From assembly GCF_037975245.1 (NCBI RefSeq), contig NC_092576.1:36298611-36362610 (forward strand): 64,000 bases of DNA. The letters are read 5' to 3'. The translations under genes were made by a program, and so were the position numbers. The DNA comes from Apostichopus japonicus. Taxonomy: Eukaryota > Echinodermata > Holothuroidea > Aspidochirotida > Stichopodidae. Under the pieces are notes generated by a model. It was not told where the DNA came from. It ran no database searches and saw only the letters and a program-made list of their open reading frames with translations. Of the stretch, positions 13,601 through 28,600 are shown piece by piece. Every line of letters begins with the position of its first letter. Positions within the stretch are counted from its first letter, which is position 1.

Positions 13601-16600
13601 CTTAATTATACATTGGACGCAATTAATCCTGTTGATCTACAATTTGTGTTTCGTTTCGCTTGTGGACTTAACAAGAAAGCCTCAGGCAGAATAATCGAAT
13701 ATTTGAAAAGTGTAGAAGGAGGCGCGTCCTTTGCATCTCTATGTCTTTTTGAACAGCCAGATGATCCAGAGAAGATTGTTAAAACTGTGAAGGGATTGTG
13801 TTCTAAAGGCATGATAATACGATCTTCTGATAGCAGACTCTTACAAAGATCAAATATACAGCTTCTTGAAATTGCATCGAGGAAGAAGGTAGTTACATAT
13901 GTATTTGCCGTATTTTGAACTTTTAACGTTTAGTGTCATATCCAACAGACTTCACGCAAGGGCCTTTTCTGCATTTTCCGATTCCATAAGTGTGCGATGT
14001 TGTTGGAATATAGTCCTACATTGAATTTAGGTGCCAAATTGTCGGCAGTGCGTGGCTCACCGTGAAATGCAACGTGACTTCTCGGTTGTTTAGTAATGAT
14101 TTCGAAAACAAATAATCGACACAAGTATTAAATGTATTGGTCTAAGATAAGATGTAACACACGCTAAGGACATCAGGTAGACTACATTGGGAATGGTGTT
14201 ATGTATTTATATCTGTGGTGTGTGTGTATGAAGTTAAAAATGATGATTTTTGTTAGGGTTAAGAAACACGGATTATCAACAACAGCAAGAATTTGAAGAG
14301 AATATATTTATTCTCAATTGATTGTTTCAAAACATTTCCAGACAATAAATTTACTTTAAATATGAATGTCTTGAAATCCAAATTAGCATTGGGAAGCAAA
14401 GGTAGGAGAGTAAATTTCTTTTGGTTGTTTCCTTTTGTTAACAAAATTTAATACCAATAATATACAGTATGAACTATGATGTGACAGACTTCGAAGTGTT
14501 TATGTCAAACAGAACTTGTCACGAAGAATATAAGCATTGTAAGTCATTATGTTAACATGCAGTTTTATCGACAAACCCGTACAAACCCGTACAAGGCATA
14601 CAACTGTTCATTAAAGCTACATAAGCTGTCATGAACGAAAAACTAAAGCAGCTAATATAATTTAAAAAAAAACAGATCAGGTTTACTCAGCTGTTTATGT
14701 ATTTAACTGGTCAATATAATTGTTTGTTCATGCAGGTGATTCATTCCAAAGTACAACTAATTAAGATCACTGTCAAGTTCTCTTTTTCAAGATAGTGATG
14801 TTGATTTAAAACATCAATTAACTCACGAGTCTTTATCCAGATTTGGCGTGAAGAACAAACTTGAGCTACATATATGATAAGAAAATGTGATTATTGTAAG
14901 TCAATATTTCACCGTATTTATCTTTAGATCGGAGTACCCTGCCTTCAACTAGTCCACAGCTTCAAGGTAGCACAACAAAATGAGGTAACCCTGGAATCCG
15001 GACTGAGTGTTCCCGTTTTATTATCAATAGAGAAACTGGTCTTCAAAACACAAGCAGAACACGAAATTTCCCAGGAAAACATGTTAGGAGTGGTCACATA
15101 TGGACAACGGTGTCTTCAGCTGAAAGCCTTAGCGTGAGTAAACAGTTCATAAGCATAATAATGGCTCATATTTAAACGGTTTTAATTATATTAATCAAAA
15201 TAGTAACTGTTAATAACTTCTTTGAATACAGGTTGTGCATTTTTGGTTCCTTGCTTTAGCAAAAGGAACCTATGCAGTCAGGTTGGCGTGTGTGTGCGTG
15301 TGTGTGTGTGTGTGTGTGTGCGTCTGTGACACTTGCTTGGGTACGCTCTATCTCAATAAGGGAATGTTGGATTGAGGCCAAACTTGGACTATAGATCCGC
15401 CATATGGAGAAGGTGTGCCCTATTGTTTTTGGTGCTCACAAAGGTCACCCAAGGTCAGTTATGGTCCAAAAACCGAAAATATTAAAACTGCAATAACTCC
15501 CAGTGCCAATGTGCGACAAGGTTGATATTTTGGGTCAAGTTGTGAACTGGTTAAGGGAACATTTTCAAACTTAACGGTCATGTGATCCGAGGTCACCAAA
15601 GGTCAATTAATGATAAAAAACTAGTATTTTTGCGATAACTTGAGAACGAATTGTCCGTTTGGGTTGGGAGTTGCCTCAATGTCATCCAATTGTCGAACCG
15701 CATCTTGGTGACCCTTGACCTCAATTTGACCTCTGGTGACCTTTTCGTGTTTTGAGGTTTTTTACAGTTTCGATGCTATTCTCAGATGTCAAAGGTACCT
15801 GCTGATCATAAATGTCAATAGGTTGACCCCGTGTGACCTTTATGTGCGAAGTTATATGGGGTCAAAGTTTTTCGGTCGGAGTTAGGACGGTTGTACAGAC
15901 TTTTCGTTTTGTTTTTTGGAATCAGGAGATTAAACTACATCTGAAACCAAGGTCAAAAGGTCAAAGGTCACATTAGAAAAAATGTGCTTATTTTGGGAGG
16001 AAACGAGCAAAAAAGAAAATGTTTGGTTTTGATGCTAGATTTGGATATCAAAGGTACCTTCCGATCAAAAATGTCAATTGGTTGACACCCGTGTGACCTT
16101 CGTGTGCGAAGTTATACGAGGTCAAAGTTAATTTTCAGACATTTAATGCAACAACTCCCAGTGCCAAGGTGTTACACAGTTGATATTTTGAGACAAGTTG
16201 CAAATGGTATAGGGGAATATTTTCAAACTTAACGGTCATGTGATCCGAGGTCACCAAAGGTCAATTAATGTCAAAAAACTAGTATTTTGGGGGTAGAAAA
16301 TGGGCAAAGAAAAAAATGCAAATTTTTTATAGTTTGATGCTCTAATTTAGGTCTCATCAATCAAAAATGTCAATAAGTTGACCCAAGGTGACCTTTGTAC
16401 GTTAAGTTATCTGAGGTCAAAGTTAATTTTCAGACATTTAGTGTAATAACTCCCAGTGCCAAGGTGTGACAAGGTTGATTTTTTTGGACAAGTTGCAAAT
16501 GGTATAGGGGAATATTTTCAAACTTAACGGTCATGTGATCCAAGGTCACCAAAGGTCAGCTAATGTTAAAAAAGTAGTATTATGGGGGGGAGAAAATGGG

Positions 16601-19600
16601 CAAAGAAAAAATGTTTGAAATTGTTATAGTTTGATGCTATATTCACGTCTCACTCATCAAAAATGTCAACATGTTGACCTCAGGGTGACCTTTGTGTTTT
16701 AAGTTACATACAAGTTCAAAGTTAATTTTTTGACATTTAATGCAATTAAATCTCAATGCCAAGGTGTGACACAGGGTCTTAGCCAGAAATTTCAAATAGG
16801 GTGTCTCATCTGCTCAGGAGACTATCCATCTGGCGCCGGAGGCGCCTGCGCGAGCGCGAAGCGCGAAGCCTATAACGGGTGGGGTCCAGGGGCCCGCCTT
16901 AGGGCCCCTGGAAGCCCAGCCCCTATCAATGGTTTATTTGACACAATTGGGGTAAAAAGTATGCTTAGAAAGCTGTGGAAGCACCTTAGCCATCATGATT
17001 TTTTGGGGCATTCAAACATAAAAATTGCTATAAAACACTAGGTGCAAAAGTGCACCATGAAAACAGCTTATAGTAATTGATATAATACAAAGAATTTGAG
17101 CACCAAAAAGTTCAAACAATATCTTGTGGAATTATTTATGTTATGTACTATAAAATAGCCTACTGTGTATCTTGTAGAGTATATGCCTTTATTCTGTTAA
17201 TGTCATCCATAGGCCTATACAGGGATGAGCCTGGGGTAAAAAAAAATTCACAGAACTTTGTGGGTGATACAATACTAATGCAGAGGGCGTCAGTCAGCTT
17301 GCAGCGCGACACAGTTACAGGTGGGGTCCATGGGCCTGCCTTAGGGCCTGTGGTAGGGTCCATGGGCAACGCCCCGGTTGGGGTACAGGGGTCAAAGCCC
17401 CGGAGGCTCTGAGAAATTCGAGGTTTAAAGACAACATTTTGGTGCCTATTTTAATAAGATTTTTAAATTGATTAAAACACTCAAAAGCAAAGTTTCACAC
17501 CAAAATGTGCACACTGAAGCCACATGAATAGCCTGTCGTTTTCACCCTACTTGTTCTTTCAATCATGGCGACCCATACTTAAAATGTTACTGTTCATAAA
17601 ATGTACACAATGGTCTGTTTTAATCTGGAATAATAGTCAGCAGCTACAGCACTACACTTCTCGTCAATAGCCTTCCTACTCTAATGATACTAAAATATTG
17701 AAAATCATAGGAAATTTATGAAAATATCGTGTCAATAATGTTGGGAATGTTTGAAAATCCAGAGAAAAATTTGCGGTATTTTGCGTATGCTACAGTGTGT
17801 TAGGATAATAGTTTCTGTCCCTCTGCAGGTTGGATATGCATCGATTCGGTAATGAAAAACATGCGAATGACGGATCAAATGATACAGTACCGCTGTTGTT
17901 AGAAATTCACGGAAATTGTGAAATATAAATTACGGAGGTAGAAAAGAAAGCAAGGAAATCCGCGCAAAAAGCTCATGCCTTCATATATTACCATGGTAAC
18001 AATCATACTCAACCCTTTTACATTCCCCAGTGAATGCGGTCACCAGGAGGAAAATCCTGTGGCGACCAAGACTTTATATTTTCCCAAATTCTGGTGGCCC
18101 AGAATAAAAATTTGATAGCCAAAATGAAACTTTGATAGCCACTTTGATATGCTAAATATTAGTACAAAAAACACTAGGCCTAGGCTCAACATCGAGTAGC
18201 ACTACTGCCAGTACTGACTGCTAACGTTACTTTAAAGCTAGTACTAGTTAGTACTGATGACAGTGGCTAGTAGTACATTTTGATTTTAAAATAATGACAT
18301 AGGCTAATGTATATTATTTTCTAACAAACTGGGTACGGTGAAAAAAATCTTACTTTATGTTTTCATGTTCAAATACGTAGGTGTAAGATAATGTATAAAA
18401 CCTTCCTCAATAATTTCTATTTGCTTTTGTTTCTTTCATTAACTTGTTAATGACATCATATAATTAACATAACTACTAACATCACACTGCCGCCGCTGAT
18501 TATGCTTGCTCTCCACATATATTGGATCAGACCATATAAGTATCCAATTTAGCTCTTAAACAGTTATTACTACTCGTAGGCTACTACTATCTAATATGCA
18601 GGCCCAGGGTTCGCATTAGCCACTAGATTGCGCAATTTGATCGCATTGCAATAAACGATTAGTAAAAAGCTACTTGCGATTATTATTTTTTAGTTATCCC
18701 TTCTATAACCCATAAACATCTCGTAAACTTCCTTGTAAGCCTTTCCTTCTATGAAATAGAGGGAACGATTGAATAAATAATAATTTCTTCCACATGGTAG
18801 CCTAACACCACACTAAGTCAATGGAATTCTAGCTAAGCCTAACCATCTGTTTATTCGCTGAAATTGTGACGCAGTTTTAAGATATCCATGGAATATTTTC
18901 ATTATTGCTGTTACGTTCGACCACATGGTTGCCTAACATCACACTAAGTCAATGGGGGTAATCTAGCCTAGCCGTCTTTTTATTCGCTGAAGTTGTGACG
19001 CAGTTATAAGATATCCATGAAATACTTTCGTTATTGCTGTTTTCTTCGACCACATGGTAGCCTAACAACACACTAAGTCAATGGGAAATCTGCCTAACCA
19101 TCGGTTTGCCAAAAAAAAAAAATCACACTATGCGTAGGATTCGGGTAATAAATTAGGAACCGGGTAGTACCGCGTCGGGCGGGCACCTTCGTTATTTTTG
19201 TAAAGCATTGGCGAAATTTTCAGTTGCAAAAACTGATCGCCACAGTATTATGGGTCTGGCGACTAGCGTTAATTTTCCAGAAATTCTCATCGCCAGCCGC
19301 GAGAATGGTCGTCACCAATGCGACCATGGCGACCGTAATGAAAAAGGGTTAATATTCATACTAACTGCGAGGCAAGATCTCTTGTGTTGCATACATGTAT
19401 TGCCTTGACAAATGGTTTCTCGAACCCGCGCATTATCTGCAAAAAATTAATCGTAAATTTCGCGCCATTTTGTAACTAGACAGACTGCATGGTCGTTAGT
19501 ACGACGCAAAATTTTCCCTACTGCCTTTAGGAAAACATCGCAGGAGCTGTCAATATTAGCTCACTCTTTCCACAGTACCGTGATACACAACACCTAGCAA

Positions 19601-22600
19601 GGAGGAAAAAAATACATAGACACGGGTGTGCGAAAATTATCACGCGACGAAACGATTTTTGTTTACCTAGCTAGTTGGTTGGCTATTGAGTGTTGGTTTT
19701 CATATTGTGTTGTTGACTAGACTGTCAGGGTTTTTTCAGTGATTTATTTCACAGTGTTGTGTCATCATTTTAAACGTGCTGCGCTGTGACTGAGCAGTAC
19801 ATGTAAATAACTAATAGTTACGTTAAATTGGGAGGCTGGACAGGGCCATTTATTGGCGTCTCAAAAGCCGTCCCACTCAAATTCGGCCGTCTTTCATTTC
19901 GATCTAGCCGTCTCAAAGACGGCGAGACGCATCGCTAGCTAAGACCCTGGTGTGACATGGTTGATATTTTGGGACAAGTTGTGAATGGGGTGGTGGAATA
20001 TGTTGAAACTTAAAGGTCATGTCATCTGAGGTCACCATTGTTATCATATCTGTTGACACGCTTGTAGGTCTCTTATATTTCTTACATTTTCGACGCCATA
20101 TTTAGATCTCAAAAGTGCCTTTTGATAAAAAATCCGATCACATTTTGTGATCACAAAAGTGTTGGCTATAGTGATGGTTACTTTATGGGAACATGTAGGA
20201 CCACAATTACTTGGACTTTTTCAGCCCAATCTTGCTTGATAATATTATGTGTATTGTCATATACCCCCAGCAAGGAACCACAGTGCCCTTGGGCTCTTGT
20301 TTACAAGTTAAAGTTCAATTCCTTTAAGCTTAGGATACACATTTGCCTTCTTTGAAATATTTAATTTTTATTTTCAATCTGAATCTTGTTTTAAAGTTTA
20401 ATGTTTCGAACATGTTAATGTTCTCGTCGTCGTCACCAATGTTATGTTCAAGCATTCGAATTCATGTTGCTACTATTTATACAATATGTAGATTCTCTTT
20501 TCATTTATCCCAGATTCCATGGGAAATTTGTATTACCTCTGTCCTTAACCGTAGAGACATTGAAATCGAACATGAATTCAAGAAGTATTACAGGTAAGAA
20601 TATCCCAAAACATCATAAACATATGTTTATCAATGCATGAGTATATGTTAACTACATTTCATAATCGATTCATATCAATAACAAATTAAAACGACTGCAC
20701 AGTGTTAAGCAATTAACACATGGATGACGACGGTTTTAAAATTACTAAAAAATAACGTTTCAACACTTTATCGAACGAAAATGATTCATAACTTCTTTTT
20801 TTGCAGTATTCTGGCAACTTTTGGAATATGTCTTTCAGTTAGATGTTTCCTCTGGCAAATGGCGACTGAGCTCAACGGAATCTTTGACTTCTGGTGTAAG
20901 TAGATAGATAAACATGTGTTCTGTCATATGAATACCATATATATTTCATAACAAATGCATAATCTGTGCAAAACAAAATATAGCAAGTGTACAGTAATGA
21001 TGAAGGCTAACCTTGCAAACAGTGAGGATGAAATACAAAATATCCAGCACAGCACAATTTTTCACTTGGATTAATGTTGATATAACGCCATGTTAGATGA
21101 GAACATTTACTTCATTTCTCTCTAGTGTATGTAATGATGCAATATAGACTTTTCTGTGATTGAAATGTCTACTTTCCTACTACTCACAATGTAGTTAGTG
21201 TATTTCACAGTAAGAAGAGAACTCGACAAGCTTAACTATCCACAACATTGAAATTGTCTACTTTAGGACGAAACAACTCGGCAATAAACTAACAATAGCG
21301 AAAGGATTTTTTTTTTAAATTATTTCTGCTGGGATTAAAATCTCCGAGTCAATGGTGTCTCATTTTGATTTTCTAAATAGATTGTTGAACCCGAGGAGGA
21401 TTTGGAGATGTTGAGAAGTATTTGTTCCGGTGGCATGGCACTTAGACGTAGTGATAGCAGACTCCTACAAAGGGCTCACATTCAATTTCTTGAGATTGCA
21501 TCAAGGCATAAGGTGAATTGGTTTCATTCAAATATTGTAACATGCAAATGCAAAAATATGAAAAACAATATTATCGATCGGGATCTACTAAAGATGGTAA
21601 TAAAAACTTCATGTTGCAACACTTTTTACATATGTCTACATTACATGCATTGACAGATCTTTGGTCAAATTAATTCATACTGCCATTTTGGTTAGCTAAT
21701 GATTTCTAGCGTGGGTCTCTCTTTCCGAATAGTAGCAATTTAAAACTTATGTTTACACCTTTGCCCGGGAAACCTAACAAATATGACATATTTTCATTAA
21801 ATAAACGTGACTACATAACATCCAATTAAAATCAATTTTCTTAGTCTATGGGTATGTTTCATCAAACAATACATATTCGCTTACAAACGTAATTCATACA
21901 AATGTGGTTTCTATCTTCTTCAAGCTTCCATTATCCTGTCTAGTACTCGATACATTTCGTGAAGCGGAGCAGCACAGTATAACTCTGGAAAATGGAAACC
22001 ACGTGCCCGCACTGTCTACTTTAGAGGAAATCCAAATCAGAACGGAAAAGAGAATCGAATTCACACAAGAACAAGTCGTCGGGCTACTTTGTTATGCACA
22101 GAAATGTCAAAAATTGAAGAAAATCTCGTAAGTTAACTAATATTAAGTTTTAAAATAGAGTAAGAAAATTTGTTCATACTTTTATTCCAGGATGTAAAAT
22201 CTATGCGAAATATGTGTCAACTATTGATTTATTTTATACCTACTAACCTGATGTGTTAATTAATCATTATGTAATGTACGTAATACATAGTGGTTATTTT
22301 GGATGTTAATAGTATCTTACTCAACATTAATACAAGAAAATAAATGATAGTGAAAACGATCATATTTCATAGCATTTTGGCGTGCATAATGTATTTGTAA
22401 TGCGGTTAATATCTGATAAAATTGCAAACAATTGTAATTAATTAGAAACTGCAAAGTTTATCGATGAAAGTTCTCTTTTTTGGTAATACTGATAAAGTAC
22501 GGGGGTTTCTTTCTACACAGATTCATTGACTGCTTGGTACCTTTGTGTTTTCCAAACGACTCCCTTTGGCCTTGTGAATCAGACACACCCAGAGGTGAGA

Positions 22601-25600
22601 GAAATTTAAAACCATGAACATAATGCAACGAAGCATGATGCAATTCTTTTGAATTAAGAATACAATACGAAAGGAAAGATATTTTGCCAATGTGTTCACT
22701 AACCTGGAAGAACAGCTTGTTAAGTTTGAACTAATTCATAAACTAAAGGTACAGACAATGCAAACACAACCAATTAAAAGTTATAGAACGATCACCCTAC
22801 ATATATGTTCATTTCTCGGCAGTCTTATGGAAACCAGGGGAACAAGAACTTGACTTAAATTTCACAAGAGGTAGATGGATGGTGGAATCCCAGGAGTACC
22901 TGACTCTTGAGGTAAGTATTTTTAAACTTGACAATAAGTAGTAGCTAGATTGCTCTTGCGAAAACTAATAACAATAACAAGCTACAAGATTATTTGAGTT
23001 TTATTGCATTTACATTCCTCTTTGTATAATTCTAGAATTGGAATGACTTAACAATCTCATAAAACTCCTGCAGGGAATTCGTCTTGTTGCAGTCTTATTA
23101 TAAAACCATTAATCGTAATGGCTATGCATTACATACAAAGTGTGCCACCATCAGTTCTACGCCTGTGTCTGTACAAAAATATGTCATGGCATCTTTTTGA
23201 AGACATTGAATTTGTCTAGCCGTTACATATCACGTGTGACATTACCGGTTCCAAGTCATAGCGGTATGTAAGGAAGTAACTTCTATGTTTAAACATTAAG
23301 GAACAAGATACATACCTGACAAACATACATATACTGTTGTCAAAAAAATCATTTAGAGATTGTATCGTAAGAACAATAATACAACATATGATTTTAGAGT
23401 TAAGACGGATACAATTGATTCCATTGAGTTTGCATTATATATGCATCTGATTTGTGTATTAAGAGAACAATGCGGGAGGGGTGGGGGGGGGGGCTTTTTG
23501 GTCTCGAAACTTGTATCAAGTTGAGATTACATTTAAAACTTACTAGAATGATATGGAGGTGTCCTAGAACCAGTCAAATTCAACTTTACTCTTGGACCAT
23601 TCATTTGATACTGAGCATATACTAAACTATATTTTCATAATCTGTTTAATTCATTTGCATTTTCAGACTAAGGACCACCATAGTCTGACCAAAATGTGTT
23701 CCGGGACAGTTACTCTGAATACGAATGATACCAAAGAATATCATAGGTCTGTTATACTGTTACTACAAATTGCAGCAAGTCAACAAGTAAGATACCGTCA
23801 TGTCATGTAATATAAAATCCATCATACTTTGTATTTTTTATGTTTAGTGTTAGCTGTTATGATTATTCTTCTTCCACGTAGGAAACGAATCTGAAAATTT
23901 GACATACTGTTATGTATACTGTCACAGGTAAAGAAATAACGTATTCATGAAGCCTACAATTAACGTAGAAAAAAAATACCTTACAAGGTCAACAGAACAT
24001 TTGCTGAGCAATAATTGACGTGAAAAACAATCAGTCAAATTGCTCTTCGCGAAGTTTGATTAGCAGATGAGGAAATTTGATCTGAAAAGTGAATATAGTG
24101 GGTAAACGATGATATGTTCCAAGTTAAAAGGAAATTATAACACCACGTTCAAATGTTGAAATACAAGGAGGTTAATTAGGTATGTAATGTCTGGTTATGC
24201 AAATTAGTTGCGTGCATATTATACACAGGGCCAACCAAGTAGCACCGAATTTCGATTCAACATGAGCTCTCAACGATAATCTGGTGTAAGGAACTCAACG
24301 AGTTCCATCCATCCTGAGATGCGACATCTTTGTCAAGTTACTAAATCGTCCGAATCAAAATTGATACTCAATTGATCAAAGTTTGAATATCGTTCCTTAG
24401 AGTGCAAATTTGGATGAGTTACATTTGGACAAAAACATAGATATCTATCGCGAACTGGTACAGTTCACACTGTCAGTCTGCTTAGAGTGAGAACAACTAC
24501 TATGTCTATGATTAGTCTTCTCTTTTATAGTGTATTAATGTATTTAGTGGGTGTCTCTATTTTGTAAGAAAACAATATGATGCCAACATAAACGACATGG
24601 AATAATATATTGATAAATATAACGTCACTTCTTGTTCTTAAACTGGCAGAAATATTTGAAATATATGGCCAAATGTAATGTTGTAGTCTATAGTATAGTA
24701 ATTACAGTGTTATGTTTTGGGGGCTTTGTTTGTTGTCCTGGAATATTATGTAACATATACCGCGATGAACAAAATAAACCTTTGACTGTGTACGGTTGTC
24801 TGGTAATTTCACAAATGTCTTTCCTTAGATCCAGATAACCAGTCTGCTGTTGAAGTCATTTAGCTCAGCGGATCAGAATCATCTTGTCCTGGAAAGTAGG
24901 AACCGTGTGCCTTTGTTGCCCACCTTAAAGGAACTACAAATCAAAACTAACCTCGAAAAAGAATTTACCCAGGACCAAGTAATAGGGTTATTTTGCTTTG
25001 CACAGCAATGCCAACAGCTGAAGACATTGTCGTTAGTAATCACATACCATTTACTGTAATGTTTTTATTCACGTTAATTTACTGAACGATAACTTACCAA
25101 CCAGCAAAATATGGAACTGTGTTCTTGAACAAAACTTTAAGATGGATGATCAATGTACACATAGGCCTACCTATTATTAACGCTTACGTACAACAACGCA
25201 GTGATTTGGGGGTTTTAGTGTATAAGTAATGATGTATTGATTTGGACGTATATGCTTGCAGATATAAGTATTATTAGCAATATTAGCTTAAAGTATTAGT
25301 TCATTTCATACGTTCCAATTACAATAACTTACATGTCGGTTATATCACTAGCATGACATTACAGTTACAAAAGAAATAACATATTTTCATAAAATGGTTT
25401 AATCACTTAACACATTCACCATCCACAAACCTCTTTTTGTTTACAGACTCGTTGACTGTTTGTTACCTCTGTCACTTCCAATCGGTTCTCTTTCTTCCCT
25501 TACGAAGCTACGTGACATTCAAGGTGAGAACATAGAAAACACTAAAATATGTTTCTCATCACAAGCGATTTGTGATCCTTTGCGGGATACTAAATCGGGT

Positions 25601-28600
25601 GACATGATTATACTGTAATAGTCAACGAAGAATATCAATGTGTGGTAAATACGTTTACCTTGTAATTATGTACACGATTTATGTTTATTTAACGTGTTTG
25701 ATCTATAAACAAATCGTTTAATGTTTTTTTTCTTCTCCCAAGTTTCATGGAAACCGTCTAAACCTGACTTGCATTTAGATTCTTCCAGAGGTAAATGGGT
25801 GTTGAACACCAAGGAAGGCATAACACTTGAAGTAAGTATTTGACTACTCTTTTCAGTACAATGATGCCTTTATTGTTCGTTTGTATCATTAGTTTGGCAA
25901 CAAATTATTAAATGTTCGTATAAATGCAAGACCATTTATCCAATTAACATCCACTTTGGCAAACGGCACCATAGCAACGGACACGGAATTTTACTAGTTC
26001 ATTTATATGCATGTAATAGAAATACTTAGATAAAATAAAATACAAATGGAACTTTCGAATATAAATTACATTGTTTTTTAGTTCAAGTTTATTTTCAAGG
26101 AATTAAAACGTAAAGCAACGTAAATGACAGTTGAGAATACGTTTATCTAATATACTGCTATTTTTAAACAGTTAACACCAGGGGAACTCGATTTGCACTA
26201 TAAACGCATATTATCGCATTAAAATATCAATTAATTAACTGTGAGTAAAATTCACTTTGAGAACCACGAAAAGCTTATTACAACGATGTATTCCATGGTT
26301 AATAAATTCCTGTTATTGATAACATTTATTTAAAAGAAAAGATACAAAGATAATTTTTCAAGACAACTTCAGAATTGTACACTAATGATAAAACATCTTT
26401 GTATTTTTTTTGGGGGGGGGTTGTCTGTTGGGGGTACACAGAAACATAAAATGCAGTAACTGACATAACCAATAACCACACTGAATGCGTGTACGGATGC
26501 GTACGGTCTCATCAATCTCACGCTTGTCAAAATCGGCAGCTTCCCTACACGTAGAACATTTAGGTAATGTTATGTTAATAATTTAAACGGCATTATTATG
26601 AATGATAACTAACTTTTTTTATGATCTTTCGAAGAGCTCCCCTCTCCTCTATGAAGTAATTTTTGTAAACGAAACGGGACGGTACCATAATTGAACAATG
26701 TACAAGCTTGAAACATATGATGTTGAATACCAGTCCCGGTGTCAATGTAGAGTGGGGGCAATTGAGCATTTCCTCAAACCAAGTCCTCACCCTCCCCTCC
26801 CCCCTCAATCGGCTCCGGTAAAGCAAGACTGAACCATTCTCCGTTTCGTCCATTTTCTGTTGGAAATATATTAGGCTAACAAAGTTCCGAACCGGGGTAA
26901 ACTTGGAATCACTTGAAATTGAAATTGGATATCTAACGAATGCATGTCTTTGCTAAGTTAAAGTAGGTACACTACAACAAATATTTGGAATCGCTAGAGC
27001 TAAGTTATGTTGCAGAAAATATATATAAGTGTAATATTTCTTCCTGACATGTATTTTGGCTCTAAACTTCTACAAATGCTAACAAGAACTATCTAAAAGT
27101 GTTCAAGTTCCAATGGTTCTGTACTCCTAGCCAGGAACAATGTACAGTAATAATTATCAACCAAATGTTCTTACTTTGTTGCTCAAAGTCCCTTGTCCCT
27201 TACCCTGCCCATGTCTCCCGATACAGCCCTAAAACTTAAATACGTAACAGAGAGTATATCCTATATGGTGTCAATAAGACATATAAATACAATCGTTAAC
27301 TTAAATTAAGTTCCGTGACCGGTGGTAGAACCAGTTTGAATATTATCCCCCTCAACGAATATTTTCTCAAGAGAATGGTATCTCCCTCCCCTTAGACTCC
27401 TTACCAGAAAGGACATTACAACCCCCTCCCCGCCCCCCGTTTTGCTTAACATCAAATCCGTACCATAGAGCAGAGTCCACAAGGTGTTATGAAAAGTCAA
27501 AAGTCAAAAGTGCTTATTTAATTTAAGTTCACTTAATCATACAATATTTGCGTGATCATCAGTTCCCCCTCACTGATTTCATCTACCGTTAACATTATGT
27601 GAAATTGTGATACTCAAGGGAGCAATTTTAAACATTATAACTTGAAGTTCGTTCCTTATTATTAATTTCAAGACGCTTGTGTTTCATTTTCAGACTAAGG
27701 GTGAAAACAGTTTACGCCTTCTGTGTTCGAGTATTGTGTATCTAAGGAGAACTGATAGTAAACAACTCCAGATGTCTACGATATTGCTCCTTGAAATTGC
27801 ATCAAGTCACAACGTAAGTCACTTATAATTCAACACAGCGATAGAAATATCGCTACTTTACGATTAATAGACCATTGCAATTTATTTAGATCAGTTATCA
27901 TTGAAACTGTTGCAGGCGCGTAGCCAGGAATTTGCCAATGGATGGGCGAACCTGTAGTCAAATTATCAGAGCCGTATATTCTGCATCGAAAACTTTTTAA
28001 GCGTAGCGCCACCATGCTTGGCGCGAAGCGTACAAGAAAATTTTGGCTGAAAATGCTTCTCAGATCGCTGGAAATGGCCCTTCCCAGGCCTTGTAAGCTG
28101 AATCTTAGTTTTTCTCTTTTGAAATTACTAGCGATATCATAAAAACATAAACAAAAAATATGCTCAAGGGGAGGGGGGCGACTGCCCCCTTCGCACCCCC
28201 CCCCCTTGGCTACGCGCCTAAACTGTTGTCACTTTAAATGAAAACACATATAAATAGGCAACACTAACCCTTCTCATAACGGTACATCGCAGTATCACGT
28301 GTCCATTACAAGCAACGAATATTATACTTGATCTAAGGCTACAAATCTGACCGAGATGAATAAATGTTATTTATTCACCAAGCGTGAGTGTCTGAGTAAG
28401 TAGGGACTAGCACAGACGTGACACGATCTACCGTTTTAGCCGAGGATATCACTGATTTTACTACTTAAACACCCCACGACACACAAAGAATATACACCTT
28501 GATATGACAAAGTGACGTCATTATGTGCCTAAGAAATATAAGCATTAACCTAAGTGATGATACTGTCAATAATGTATGGTAGACTATGAAACAAACACGA

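Larger units (their letters stand above)
15239..20304. repeat. Long dispersed repeat with internal degenerate tandem units, filling intron B1-C1
   Basis: The left end holds a hairpin at 15245-15270 (ggttcctt facing aaggaacc) and a (GT)n run; the right end holds gcaaggaacc at 20270-20279, inverted relative to the left. Between them are about four diverged units of about 290-330 bp, each with 'aacttaacggtcatgtgatc', 'gaggtcacc' and 'aaaggtcaa' (near 15569, 16229, 16520, 20007). The body is split by the hAT element at 16772-19949. I do not recognise its class. Confidence 0.6.

Noticed and set aside
16772-19949. Autonomous hAT transposase gene
   Set aside because: No open frame longer than about 100 codons and no recognisable transposase motif.
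27942-28142. 66-codon open frame
   Set aside because: Falls wholly inside the 308-bp hAT MITE.
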